Assembly: GCA_036488725.1 (NCBI GenBank)
Contig: DASXHD010000048.1
Span: 1 to 64,000, forward strand
Source: DASXHD01 sp036488725
Lineage (GTDB): Bacteria > Myxococcota_A > Polyangia > Polyangiales > Polyangiaceae
DNA length: 64,000 nucleotides
Direction: 5' to 3'
Numbering within the stretch: position 1 is the stretch's first letter; every line of letters starts with the position of its first letter. This document shows, one piece after another, positions 35,093 through 43,231 of the stretch. A program made the translations under genes and the position numbers. The notes under the pieces were generated by a model. That model was not told where the DNA came from and searched no databases. It saw only the letters and a program-made list of their open reading frames with translations.

Positions 35093-36436
35093 ATGGCCAT
35101 GACTCGTCGTGACATCTTGCGTGCGTCGCTCTTCGGTTCGACCGTGCTCGGGCTCCGCGCCCTCGCGACCGGACTGCCCGCGTCGTTCTTGGCGAACCCG
35201 CGAACCGCGCTCGCCGATCCGGTCTGCGCTGCGACGGCGAAGGCGCAGTTCGTCATCTTCAACACGTCGGGCAGCGGCGATCCCATCAACACGAATTGTC
35301 CGGGCACGTACTTCGGCGATCCGGGCGTGCCGCAGGGTCTCTATCACCCGCCCGACGCGTCGATGGCGCCGACGAAGCTCCAGCTCGCGGGCAAACCGTG
35401 GACGGCCGCGGCGCCGTGGGCGCAGCTCCCGCAACCGGTGCTCGATCGAACGCAGTTCTGGCACATCATGACGAACACGCCGGTGCACGCCGCCGAGCGC
35501 GCGGTCCTCGAGCTGAACGGCGGCACGATGGCCAAGGAGATCTTGCCGTCGGTGCTCGCCGCGTCGCTCGCGCCGTGCCTCGGGACGCTGCAGCCGCAGC
35601 CGATCGCGCTCGCGTCGACGCCGCTTTATTACCAAGGGCAGGCGCTCCCACTCGTGCCGCCGTTCGCGCTGAAGTATCTCGTCGGTCCGCTCGCCGACGG
35701 GCTCAACACGCCGCAGCTGCAAGCGCTCCGCGACGACACGCTGAACAAGATCCACGGATTTTATCGCACGTCGGCGACGCCGGCCCAGCAGCAGTTCATC
35801 GACAAGATGGCCAATACGCGCGGGCAGTGGCGGAGCATTCAACAAGGGCCGCTCGCGACGCTCGCGAACATTCCGAATCGCTACAGCGCCGACGCGCAGA
35901 TCCAAGCGGCGGTCGCGCTGATCCAGATGAAGCTCGCGCCGGTCATCGCCGTCGACATCCCGTTCGGCGGCGACAATCACTCCGACCCGGGCCTCGCGAC
36001 CGAGGTCGCGACGACGAGCGACACGACCGGCGTCTCGGGCGTCGGCGCGATCGCGTCGCTCATGCAGCAGCTCCAGGCCGCCGGGCTCGCCGATCAGGTG
36101 AGCTTCATCTCGCTGAACGTCTTCGGCCGCACGCTCGCGACCAACGGCAACACGCCGATCAGCGACGGCCGCGACCACAACGCGTACCACCAGGTGTCGC
36201 TCGCGATCGGCAAGCCGTTCCGCGGCGGCGTCATCGGCGGCGTCGGACCGGCGCAAGTCGATTTCGGCGCCGTGCCGATTTCGTCGTCGACAGGCGTCGG
36301 CTCGAGCGGTGGCGACATCCAGCCGATCGACACGCTCGGCGCCTTCGCTCAAACGATGCTCGCGGCGTTCGGCATCGACCCGACCGTCATCTCGAATTTT
36401 CCCACGGCGAAGCCGATCGCGTCGGTTCTCGCATGA
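35093..36436 (+). CDS. Tat-exported DUF1501-like protein
   Basis: The 447-residue product has a twin-arginine signal, MTRRDILRASLFGSTVLGL, so it is exported folded, probably with a cofactor. The DUF1501 pattern is seen late in the protein: FGGDNHSDPG, FGRTLATNGN, SDGRDHN. DUF1501 is related to sulfatase/alkaline-phosphatase folds but is uncharacterised. A start 6 bases later (35099) would also keep the signal. It lies 2 bases after the DUF1549/1588-like gene and its stop overlaps the next ATG (ATGA), so all three genes form one coupled operon (33006-37833). Confidence 0.85.
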   Translation: MAMTRRDILRASLFGSTVLGLRALATGLPASFLANPRTALADPVCAATAKAQFVIFNTSGSGDPINTNCPGTYFGDPGVPQGLYHPPDASMAPTKLQLAGKPWTAAAPWAQLPQPVLDRTQFWHIMTNTPVHAAERAVLELNGGTMAKEILPSVLAASLAPCLGTLQPQPIALASTPLYYQGQALPLVPPFALKYLVGPLADGLNTPQLQALRDDTLNKIHGFYRTSATPAQQQFIDKMANTRGQWRSIQQGPLATLANIPNRYSADAQIQAAVALIQMKLAPVIAVDIPFGGDNHSDPGLATEVATTSDTTGVSGVGAIASLMQQLQAAGLADQVSFISLNVFGRTLATNGNTPISDGRDHNAYHQVSLAIGKPFRGGVIGGVGPAQVDFGAVPISSSTGVGSSGGDIQPIDTLGAFAQTMLAAFGIDPTVISNFPTAKPIASVLA

Positions 36437-37833
36437 AAAGGCTCGCGCTCTTTCTCTTCGCGTGTGCGTGCTCGTCGTCGCCCGAGGTCCCGACGACCGA
36501 CGCCGGATCCGACGCGCCGCTCGCGGACGCTCCGGTGACGACCGACGCCGCGCCTGCCACCACGAATTGCGCCGGTCGGACGCCGCTCGCGTACGACGCG
36601 CCGACCGATCGCGACGTTCACGCCGAGCCCACGCCGCCGGCGCTCGGTCCCGCCGGCTCGATCGTGAAGGACCCGACCTTCGGAACGCCGCTCGTCCGCA
36701 TCACCGACGACAAGACCGACAGTCCGTCCGCTTCGTACCTCGTCGCGAACGAGTTCTGGGGCAACGACTGGAGCCTCGACTCGAAATATTTTTATTTTCA
36801 AAACGGCGGATTGCAGTTTCGCGCGTTCGATCCGAAGACGCTCACCGCGACGGTCGTCACGCCGACCAAGCCGCTCTGGAACGGCGGCTTCAGCCGCACG
36901 CGCCCGGGCGTCTACATCGGCATGTCCGAGTTCACCGTCGTCGCCTACGACTTCGCGACGAGCACCGAGAGCACCATCGTCGACCTCACGACGATCGTGC
37001 CGTCGCCGTCGGGTTACGCTCTCGGCGCGCAAGAAGCGTCGAACGGTCTCATCGTGTCGGCGTTCGGCGGACCCGAGCAAGACGAGATGCCGTACATCGT
37101 CGCGTACGATCCGCAGACGAAGGCGAGCCACGTGCTCGACGTGATGAGCTCGACGCTCGACGGCAAAGCCTTGCCCGCGACCATCGGCGCGGGCGTGCAC
37201 GTCTTCAATCTCGATCCGAGCGGCGCGTGGGTTTCGTTCATCGTCGCCACGTCGCCGCAGCTCACGGTCTATGCGTGGAACGTCGCCGCCGGAGCCGTCA
37301 CGGCGATCCCGCTCTTTCAAGGCAATCTCAATTACGGCGTGCTCGGCTGGGGCTCGTGGCTCGCCGCAACCGGAACGAAAGATTCATTCCAGTTCACGCA
37401 ATTCGATTTCGCTTCGCCGGGCACGGCAGGTCCCGATCTCATCTCGCCGCCGCGCACGCCGGCGGAGAACGGCGTCGCGACCTCGGTCTCCTGGTGGAAC
37501 GTGAGCACCGCGAAGGCCGCCCCGTTCATCGTCGAGTCGCTGCGCGAGCCGACGAACACCAACCCGTGGAACACGTGGGACGACGAAATCATCGCCGTCG
37601 AAAACGCCGGAGCGTCGTCGCGCGTGTGGCGGTTCGCGCACACGTTCAACACGTACACCGGCACGACGTACTCGGATGCGTTCTATTACCTCTTCATCCC
37701 GCGCGTCTCGCAAGACGGGCAGTTCGTGCTCTTCGACTCGAATTGGAACGCGTCGCTCGGAATGGACGCGCAGGCCGGGCAGCCGCGCACCGACATGTTC
37801 GTCGCGGCGCTTCCGAACGAGTGCGGCCCGTAG
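36433..37833 (+). CDS. Beta-propeller-like lipoprotein
   Basis: The 466-residue product has a very short lipoprotein signal (MKRLALFLFACAC) and a Thr/Asp-rich linker. The rest is a series of strand blocks such as GNDWSLDSKYFYFQNG, FVLFDSNWNASLG and AWVSFIVATSPQLTVYAWN. This resembles TolB/oligogalacturonate-lyase-type propellers. No catalytic residues were recognised. ATGA overlap with the DUF1501-like gene shows it is the third member of the operon. It may act with the other two at the outer surface, possibly on polysaccharides (inference). Confidence 0.8.
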   Translation: MKRLALFLFACACSSSPEVPTTDAGSDAPLADAPVTTDAAPATTNCAGRTPLAYDAPTDRDVHAEPTPPALGPAGSIVKDPTFGTPLVRITDDKTDSPSASYLVANEFWGNDWSLDSKYFYFQNGGLQFRAFDPKTLTATVVTPTKPLWNGGFSRTRPGVYIGMSEFTVVAYDFATSTESTIVDLTTIVPSPSGYALGAQEASNGLIVSAFGGPEQDEMPYIVAYDPQTKASHVLDVMSSTLDGKALPATIGAGVHVFNLDPSGAWVSFIVATSPQLTVYAWNVAAGAVTAIPLFQGNLNYGVLGWGSWLAATGTKDSFQFTQFDFASPGTAGPDLISPPRTPAENGVATSVSWWNVSTAKAAPFIVESLREPTNTNPWNTWDDEIIAVENAGASSRVWRFAHTFNTYTGTTYSDAFYYLFIPRVSQDGQFVLFDSNWNASLGMDAQAGQPRTDMFVAALPNECGP

Positions 37834-37869
37834 CTTGCGCGCCGGCGAAATGCGAGGGAACGTGTCGGC

Positions 37870-38361
37870 ATGACGCCGACCCAGAAGAAGCTCGCGTTCG
37901 CCGTCGCCGCCGTGCTCGCCGTCGGCATGGTCGCCGACCACTTCGTTTCGTCGCACGAAACCGCGCGCGATCCGAAACAGCTCCTCGGCCGCGTGTGGTT
38001 CGATCACTTGCCGAAAAATCGCTCCGACGACGTGACCGTCGCGATTTGGTTCGGCGGCGGCATCGGGCTTTACGACAAAGGCTCGGCGTGGCGCTCGACG
38101 ATCGACGTCTTCGAGTTCGAACGCCGCGGCAGCGCGCTCGATATGACATTTCTTCACGACAAGAAGCGCGCGAGCCCCAAGTTCGAAATCAAATCATGCG
38201 ACGACAAGCCGCCGTTCGACGTCTGCGTGACGTTCGATGACGCGCCGCGCGGACCGAAGACGCTCTACGGTTTCGCCCACGACGACGAGATGGATCGCGC
38301 CGTCCCGTGGTCGCGCGACATCCTCGCCGCCGAAAAATCGCGCGCCGCCCTCGGCCGCTAA
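37870..38361 (+). CDS. Membrane-anchored hypothetical protein (163 aa)
   Basis: The product has one N-terminal membrane or signal segment (LAFAVAAVLAVGMVADHF). The remainder is a mixed alpha/beta region with features like WFDHLPKNRSDDVTVAIWFG and FEIKSCDDKPPFDVCV. Two Cys (about 98 and 106) might form a disulfide. I do not recognise the family. The gene is 36 bases after the propeller lipoprotein, so it may belong to the same transcript. The stop overlaps the convergent anchor-L gene stop by 4 bases. Confidence 0.7.
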   Translation: MTPTQKKLAFAVAAVLAVGMVADHFVSSHETARDPKQLLGRVWFDHLPKNRSDDVTVAIWFGGGIGLYDKGSAWRSTIDVFEFERRGSALDMTFLHDKKRASPKFEIKSCDDKPPFDVCVTFDDAPRGPKTLYGFAHDDEMDRAVPWSRDILAAEKSRAALGR

Positions 38362-39548
38362 TTCGGCGTCGTGCTCACCGCGACGGGATCGGGCTTCCAC
38401 GTCCAATTGTCGAGGAGGACCGAGGAGTCGTAGTACTCGTCGCCCGTGTCCCAAATGAGGAGATCGATCGAGATGGTCTCGCCGGGCTTCACGGGAGCTT
38501 GCGTCGTGAGCCACCCGGTCATTCCGCCGCCGGTCTCGTTCGCCGCGCACGCGCTCTGATCGCCGACGTCATAGAAGCCCGTGCCCATGAGATCCGACGT
38601 GCCGCCCGAGCACGCCGCGGTTCCGGGCGTCGCTTGCTGCGCGCAGCCGGTCGCCGCGTTCGCCGGTCCGCACTCGCCGAAGAACCCGTTGTTCACGCTG
38701 ACCGGGTTGTTCTTCGAGTCGAACGAAATGTTGTCCGCTGCGCCGTTGTTGAAGGCCGCGGATTTCAAATAAGCGATGAACGCATCGTTGAATGGGCTGC
38801 AAACGAACTCCGGCCATTCGCCGGATCCGAAATCGAAGTCGAACGAAAAGCCGTTTGCGTTCGCCGGTACTTTGATTTGAAGTTGCAAATCGGCGACGTC
38901 GTTGACGGCTTCGCCGTCTTGCGACGGGCAACCGGTGGCGCTCTTCGGAAAACCCGTTGGCGGCGTGCCGAGGCCGGTCATTTTGCATCCATACTTGAAT
39001 GACGTGCCGGCCTTGCCCATGAAGCGCTGAGCCGTCGGACAACCGTCGGTCGGCTGCGCGTAACCCGAGCTGAGGACTCCGAACGCGCTTCCTTCGCGCG
39101 GCTTGAGCGAGCTTCCGAACGTGCCGAGGATGCTCGTTTGATGCGTGTCGGGCGGCGTCGCGTTGCCCACGCCTTGCGTGAACGTCGCCGAAACGACGCC
39201 CCACGCGCCGGCCGACGATTGCTGGCACAAGCCCATCGCTTGCGCCATTTGCATTGCGGTGCCGGTCGCCGGCAAGCTCGAGTCGCATGTCGCGACGTTG
39301 TCGACTTTGCCGTCGCCGTCGTCGTCGCACCCGTTGCCCGGAATGTCGTAGTTCGCCGGGTTCGGAACGCACGGCACCGCGCCGTCGCCCGGCCCGCCGC
39401 CGCCGTCGACCCCGCAGAACGCGCAACCGGCTTCGCCCGTGATCGGTCCGCCGTCGTTGCCCGGGCCGCCGCCGTCGCCGCCGAAGTCGGAGCCTTTGTT
39501 GCCGCACGCCAACAGAAACACGAGAGAGAGGAGAGCTCGCTTATTCAT
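38358..39548 (-). CDS. Choice-of-anchor L domain lipoprotein
   Basis: The ATG at 39548 gives MNKRALLSLVFLLACG, a short lipoprotein signal, so the upstream frame is not used. A Gly/Asp-rich, Cys-containing linker with a calcium-loop-like GCDDDGDGKVDN follows. The rest has the choice-of-anchor-L pattern (NGFSFDFDFGSGEWPEFVC, then NDAFIAYL). The family is found on surface proteins of Bacteroidetes and Myxococcota. A secretion-system substrate or surface-adhesion role is probable. The C-terminal sequence (ISIDLLIWDTGDEYYDSSVL) closes the domain. It converges on the preceding gene. Confidence 0.85.
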   Translation of the reverse strand: MNKRALLSLVFLLACGNKGSDFGGDGGGPGNDGGPITGEAGCAFCGVDGGGGPGDGAVPCVPNPANYDIPGNGCDDDGDGKVDNVATCDSSLPATGTAMQMAQAMGLCQQSSAGAWGVVSATFTQGVGNATPPDTHQTSILGTFGSSLKPREGSAFGVLSSGYAQPTDGCPTAQRFMGKAGTSFKYGCKMTGLGTPPTGFPKSATGCPSQDGEAVNDVADLQLQIKVPANANGFSFDFDFGSGEWPEFVCSPFNDAFIAYLKSAAFNNGAADNISFDSKNNPVSVNNGFFGECGPANAATGCAQQATPGTAACSGGTSDLMGTGFYDVGDQSACAANETGGGMTGWLTTQAPVKPGETISIDLLIWDTGDEYYDSSVLLDNWTWKPDPVAVSTTPN

Positions 39549-39644
39549 GTTCGCGCCGCGCACGGTAGCGCTTGGCCGGCGTCGAAGCATGAATATGAAA
39601 TTTACATGTTCGCCAAAACGAGTGGGGCAAAGCGAGCCGCCGCG

Positions 39645-39908
39645 TTACGCGACGTAGACCTTCGATCCGATTGGCACTTCGCCCTTCGCGACGGCGAGGA
39701 GCATCACGTGCACCCGCGGCTCGCGCGGCGTTGGCTGAGCGAACGCGATCTGCGCGACAGCCGCGGCCGGAAGGATGGTCCCATCGGGCCGGTGGACCTC
39801 GACGGAAAAGCGCCCGCGCCGCACTTCCGCCGGCGGGAGAAATGGCGCGAGCACGAGCCCTCGCTCGCGGATCGCGAATGTGTCCTCGACGATCAAGAGC
39901 AGCGTCAT
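39645..39908 (-). CDS. Small beta-barrel-like protein (87 aa), EF-Tu domain II-like pattern
   Basis: The product begins MTLLLIVEDTFAIRERGLVL, which resembles the domain II beta-barrel of translation GTPases (VEDVFxIxGRG), and continues with strands VEVHRPDGTI and VMLLAVAKGEVPIGSKVYV. No GTPase domain is attached. Such small barrels occur as stand-alone proteins of unknown function. The ATG overlaps the stop of a small Cys-rich reading frame upstream (ATGA). It is in the same direction as the anchor-L gene, 96 bases away. The homology call is a pattern impression only. Confidence 0.6.
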   Translation of the reverse strand: MTLLLIVEDTFAIRERGLVLAPFLPPAEVRRGRFSVEVHRPDGTILPAAAVAQIAFAQPTPREPRVHVMLLAVAKGEVPIGSKVYVA

Positions 39909-40111
39909 GCGGAGAGTCTGTGGCACGCCTCGATGCATGAGATGAACGTGGTGCACGTCTGCGAGCCCCGACAAGTGCTCGCGGGGCACTGCGGGGAGGT
40001 CGCCTGCGCGCATCGAATCGTCGCGAGCGGCGCCGGCGGGCCGTCGGCCGCGCAGATCGCCGTCGACGCGCTGTCGCCGCACGGCTTCAGGCAAGCGTAG
40101 AGCAGGATCAT
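39905..40111 (-). CDS. Candidate Cys-rich small protein (68 aa)
   Basis: The frame begins at ATG 40111 and encodes nine Cys in 68 residues: C7, C11, C20, C34, C42, C47, C53, C59 and C63. About 88% of third codon positions are G or C, as in real genes here. The stop overlaps the next ATG as ATGA, which supports translation. The opposite strand also carries a fairly G/C-biased frame over part of this stretch, so coding is not certain. If real, it might bind metal or be disulfide-rich. Confidence 0.4.
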   Translation of the reverse strand: MILLYACLKPCGDSASTAICAADGPPAPLATIRCAQATSPQCPASTCRGSQTCTTFISCIEACHRLSA

Positions 40112-40654
40112 CGGGCAGTCCTGGGCGTCGCCGCGACGAGCACGCTCGTCAAAGCCCATTGCAAGAAAGTCATGCGTCGATGAGTAGCAGAGGTCTCGCC
40201 GGTCACGCTTCGACGACGCGCTCGATCGCGCCGAGCGTCAGGGTGGCAGTGGAACGGCGATCGGCTCGAGCTTCTCTTCGCCGGCGCGGACGCCGAGCTA
40301 ACCGCGTCACGCCGTCGCGTGAGCTCGGCCTCCCCGGTTTCAGTCGCATGCGCGCACATCGGACACCGCTTTTCACGTCGCCATCGTAACCGACCGGCGT
40401 GAAGTCGAGAGAGTGCCGAGACGGACCGTTCGACGGTACGCTTCCATCGTGGAGCCGTATCGCGTCACCGACGGAGCGTACTATTGGCGGCGAGACGTCA
40501 ACACTATGGCGTTGAGCTCCCGTCCGTTCGTCGAGCGCGCGGCCGGCGTCGAAACTGGGCGCCGACTGAAATGGCAGACACGCAGCTTCGTGCGATCGAT
40601 CGATTTCTTTCGACGAACATCCGCAAATTGCCGTCGCCGCCACGACGTAACTAC
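40112..40654. other. Stretch without a convincing gene
   Basis: Neither strand shows a frame with consistent third-position bias. On the minus strand short coding-like ends are seen near 40200-40290 (for example GEEKLEPIAVPLPP before a stop), which might be remnants of a decayed gene. Base composition is slightly less GC-rich towards the tRNA. Confidence 0.4.
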
Positions 40655-40731
<77 letters not shown>

Positions 40732-40819
40732 AGACGGGTGTTGATTAGCGCAATTGGACGCGGCGATCCACGCTTGTCGCTCACACGGCAAGCATCTTGC
40801 ACCGCGTACGAGGATGCGA

Positions 40820-41299
40820 ATGCCGAAGCGAATCCTCGTCGCGACCGATTTCAGTGACACGGCTGACGCCGCGTTCGATTACGCAGTCGAGCTCGCCAAG
40901 CAGCTCGGCGCGAAGATCACAGTGCTTCATGCGTACGACCTTCCGGTTTACGGATTTCCGAGCGGAGCGCTCGTCGCTCCGGTCGAGATGGCGACGCGCA
41001 TCATGACCGCCGCGCAGCAAGCGCTCGAGAGCTCGTGCAAGCAGCGAGCGAATCGCGGTGTCGAGATCACGCCGGTCGTCACGCAAGGCCCCGCGTGGGA
41101 AGAAGTCCATCGCGTCGCCCAAGAGCAAGACGCCGACCTCATCGTCATCGGCACGCACGGCCGCAAAGGTCTCTCGCGCGCGCTCCTCGGGAGCATCGCC
41201 GAAAAAATAATCCGCACCGCGACGCGCCCGGTGCTCACGATTCACGGCGTTCACGAGGCGACGACGAAAAGCGAAAAGCCCGCGCACGCCCACGCGTGA
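40820..41299 (+). CDS. Universal stress protein (UspA family)
   Basis: The 159-residue product starts MPKRILVATDFSDTADAAF, the typical Usp strand with the adenine-binding Asp. The late ATP motif GTHGRKGLSRALLGSIAEKI matches G-2x-G-9x-G-[ST], so ATP binding is likely. AGGA lies near the start, which favours 40820 over the ATG 6 bases earlier. It is a cytoplasmic stress-survival protein. Its gene stands alone between the tRNA and the convergent CAP lipoprotein gene. Confidence 0.94.
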   Translation: MPKRILVATDFSDTADAAFDYAVELAKQLGAKITVLHAYDLPVYGFPSGALVAPVEMATRIMTAAQQALESSCKQRANRGVEITPVVTQGPAWEEVHRVAQEQDADLIVIGTHGRKGLSRALLGSIAEKIIRTATRPVLTIHGVHEATTKSEKPAHAHA

Positions 41300-41302
41300 G
41301 CT

Positions 41303-41953
41303 TCACGGGCTGAAGTTCTGCGTCGCCCAGCCGCCGAGCGCGCTGAACCCGCACGCGACTTTCGCGAAGTAGTCGGCGCTCATGTTCACGTAGTGACCGC
41401 ACTCCTGGCCGCTCTGCCCGTAAAAATCGCAGTTCGTGCAGTTGGGGTCGTACGCGCCGCTGCATGCTGGGCAACCCGCGCAGTTCGGTTGATCCTTCTC
41501 GGCCCACATCGAGTCGAGACATTTCACGACCGCGCTCGCGCTGACGCCGTAACCGAGACATTCGTCTTGGCCGTTGCCGTTGCAGGTGGGGTACTTGCCC
41601 GCGAGCCACGCCTCGTGCGGGCTGTCGTCGGTTTCGTCGTTGGTCGCTTGCTCGTCGACGCATTGATCGATCGCGTCGCCGGTCCACAGCGCGTACGGCG
41701 CGTGGCCTTGGGTCGCGCGGAGCTTGTTGATCTCGTTCAAGCACGCCGTGCGCGCCGCGCCGAATCCGTCGCCCGACTCGATCGGGGCGGCGTCGGATGG
41801 GCCGGCTTCGTTCTTGGCGCCGGTATCGTTCGAGCCTGAGTCGATCGACGACGCGTCGGCGGGCCCGCTGTCGTCGTCACCCGTGCCGGGCGATCCGCTG
41901 CACGCAGCGAGCAGAACCGCACCCGCGAGGCCCACGCAGCGAACGTCCAGCAT
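41303..41953 (-). CDS. CAP-domain (SCP/PR1-like) lipoprotein
   Basis: The 216-residue product has a lipobox AVLLAAC at about 18, followed by a long Ser/Asp/Gly-rich linker (about 20-65). The CAP domain follows: ACLNEINKLRATQGHAPYAL, MWAEKDQPNC and GQECGHYVNMSADYFAKVAC. The two-part Cys pattern predicts several disulfides. Bacterial CAP proteins are secreted and in some cases bind sterols or cleave peptides, but activity cannot be predicted. It is convergent with the universal stress gene, with only 3 bases between the stops. The PDZ-CPBP gene ends 14 bases upstream of its start. Confidence 0.87.
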   Translation of the reverse strand: MLDVRCVGLAGAVLLAACSGSPGTGDDDSGPADASSIDSGSNDTGAKNEAGPSDAAPIESGDGFGAARTACLNEINKLRATQGHAPYALWTGDAIDQCVDEQATNDETDDSPHEAWLAGKYPTCNGNGQDECLGYGVSASAVVKCLDSMWAEKDQPNCAGCPACSGAYDPNCTNCDFYGQSGQECGHYVNMSADYFAKVACGFSALGGWATQNFSP

Positions 41954-41967
41954 CCCTGCAGGCTAAC

Positions 41968-43224
41968 TCAGTGCGGCGCGAGCGTCTTCAGACGATCGAC
42001 GATGTGCGTCGTCGTCACCACGCGAATCACGATGAGCATGATCGTGTTGAACGCCGCGTGCGCCGTGATCGGCCCGATCAGCCGGCGGCGCGCGAGCATC
42101 GTGGCGGCGAACCACGCGCCCAAGAATGCCGTCTGGATGGTCGCCAGAATGCCCTCGTAAACGTGGCCCGCGCCGAAAATCACGCTCACCAAGAAGACCG
42201 CGAGGACCCACGAGCGGACGAGCGTCTTCATGCGCGGCACGAGGAACCCGCGAAAGGCGATTTCTTCGAACGCGGCCGCGACGATCGCCGCGAGCGCGAA
42301 CTCGACGATCGAGCCTTGCTGCGCGATCGCGCCGAGCGTTTGCGTTCGCTGCTCGTTCTCGCGGTTCAAGATGCCGAGCATCATGCCGATGATGCCGATC
42401 GGAATCGCGACGACGATTTGCACGAAGAACGTGCCGACCGTGATCCAAACGGCGGCGAGGAGCTCGCGGCTCGCGCCCGCGCGCACCAGACCGATCGACG
42501 CTGCGCTCTGACCGTCGGCGCGCAAGAGGAGGAGCAAGAGCCCGATGACGAGCGCTCCGCGCGCCGCGGCCGCGACCACCAAGTGACGCGCGGCAAGCTC
42601 GCGCACGGCGCCGAGGCGGCGGTCGAAATGCGCGCGCGGCGCGACCTTCGGAATGTGAACCGGCAGCGTTTGCTCGGCGTGAGCGCGCAGCACGGTGACG
42701 GTCGTGTCCTCCGGGAGGTCGTCGCCGTGCGTGCGGCGCGTCAGGTCCGACGTCGCGTCCGCGCGATCGAGCGGCGCGCCGCCGAGCCCGACGATCCGAT
42801 CGCCCGCGCGCAAGACTCCGTCGGCCGGCGAGCGCGGCGAGACCGACTCGACGTTCACGATGCCGCCCGCGATCGGCGGATCGCCCGGCTCGGCCGTGCC
42901 GTTCGCGACCCCGACGCCGAGCCGACGCGACGCGCCGAAATCCGGTCGCTCGATCGCCGCGGGCGCGACCACCGCGAGGACCACGAGGACCGTCGACAAG
43001 ACGCGCGACACGACGCCGCCGTGAACGCGCGCCCACGGTCTCACGAGCGCGAGCGCCAACGCGAGCTCGACTCCGACGACGATGATCGCCGTCAGCATCG
43101 AGACGACGAACGCGTTGGCGGCAAAGACCAGCGCGACGAGCAGGATCATCTCCAGCACGATGCGCCAGCGCGAGGGCATCCCCACGAGGAACGCTTCGTC
43201 GGCTTTCGTGCGCCAGTCGCTCAT
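41968..43224 (-). CDS. CPBP-family intramembrane protease with an N-terminal PDZ domain
   Basis: The ATG at 43224 begins MSDWRTKADEAFLVG. Two or three membrane helices (about 20-75) are followed by a PDZ domain (about 115-185: VESVSPRSPADGVLRAGDRI). The C-terminal CPBP (abortive infection/Rce1-like) domain has the catalytic EExxxR motif in FEEIAFRG and the FGAGHVYEG histidine motif. Rce1-type enzymes cleave prenylated or other membrane proteins. PDZ plus CPBP is an uncommon combination and may couple substrate capture to cleavage. It is 7 bases downstream of a lipoprotein gene on the same strand. Confidence 0.9.
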   Translation of the reverse strand: MSDWRTKADEAFLVGMPSRWRIVLEMILLVALVFAANAFVVSMLTAIIVVGVELALALALVRPWARVHGGVVSRVLSTVLVVLAVVAPAAIERPDFGASRRLGVGVANGTAEPGDPPIAGGIVNVESVSPRSPADGVLRAGDRIVGLGGAPLDRADATSDLTRRTHGDDLPEDTTVTVLRAHAEQTLPVHIPKVAPRAHFDRRLGAVRELAARHLVVAAAARGALVIGLLLLLLRADGQSAASIGLVRAGASRELLAAVWITVGTFFVQIVVAIPIGIIGMMLGILNRENEQRTQTLGAIAQQGSIVEFALAAIVAAAFEEIAFRGFLVPRMKTLVRSWVLAVFLVSVIFGAGHVYEGILATIQTAFLGAWFAATMLARRRLIGPITAHAAFNTIMLIVIRVVTTTHIVDRLKTLAPH

Positions 43225-43231
43225 GCGATCT

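Noticed and set aside
39138..40100. 320-residue plus-strand frame opposite the anchor-L start and the small ORFs
   Set aside because: Most is Arg-rich and antisense to better supported frames. A short part near its end has coding-like bias, which is noted as a doubt for the Cys-rich ORF.
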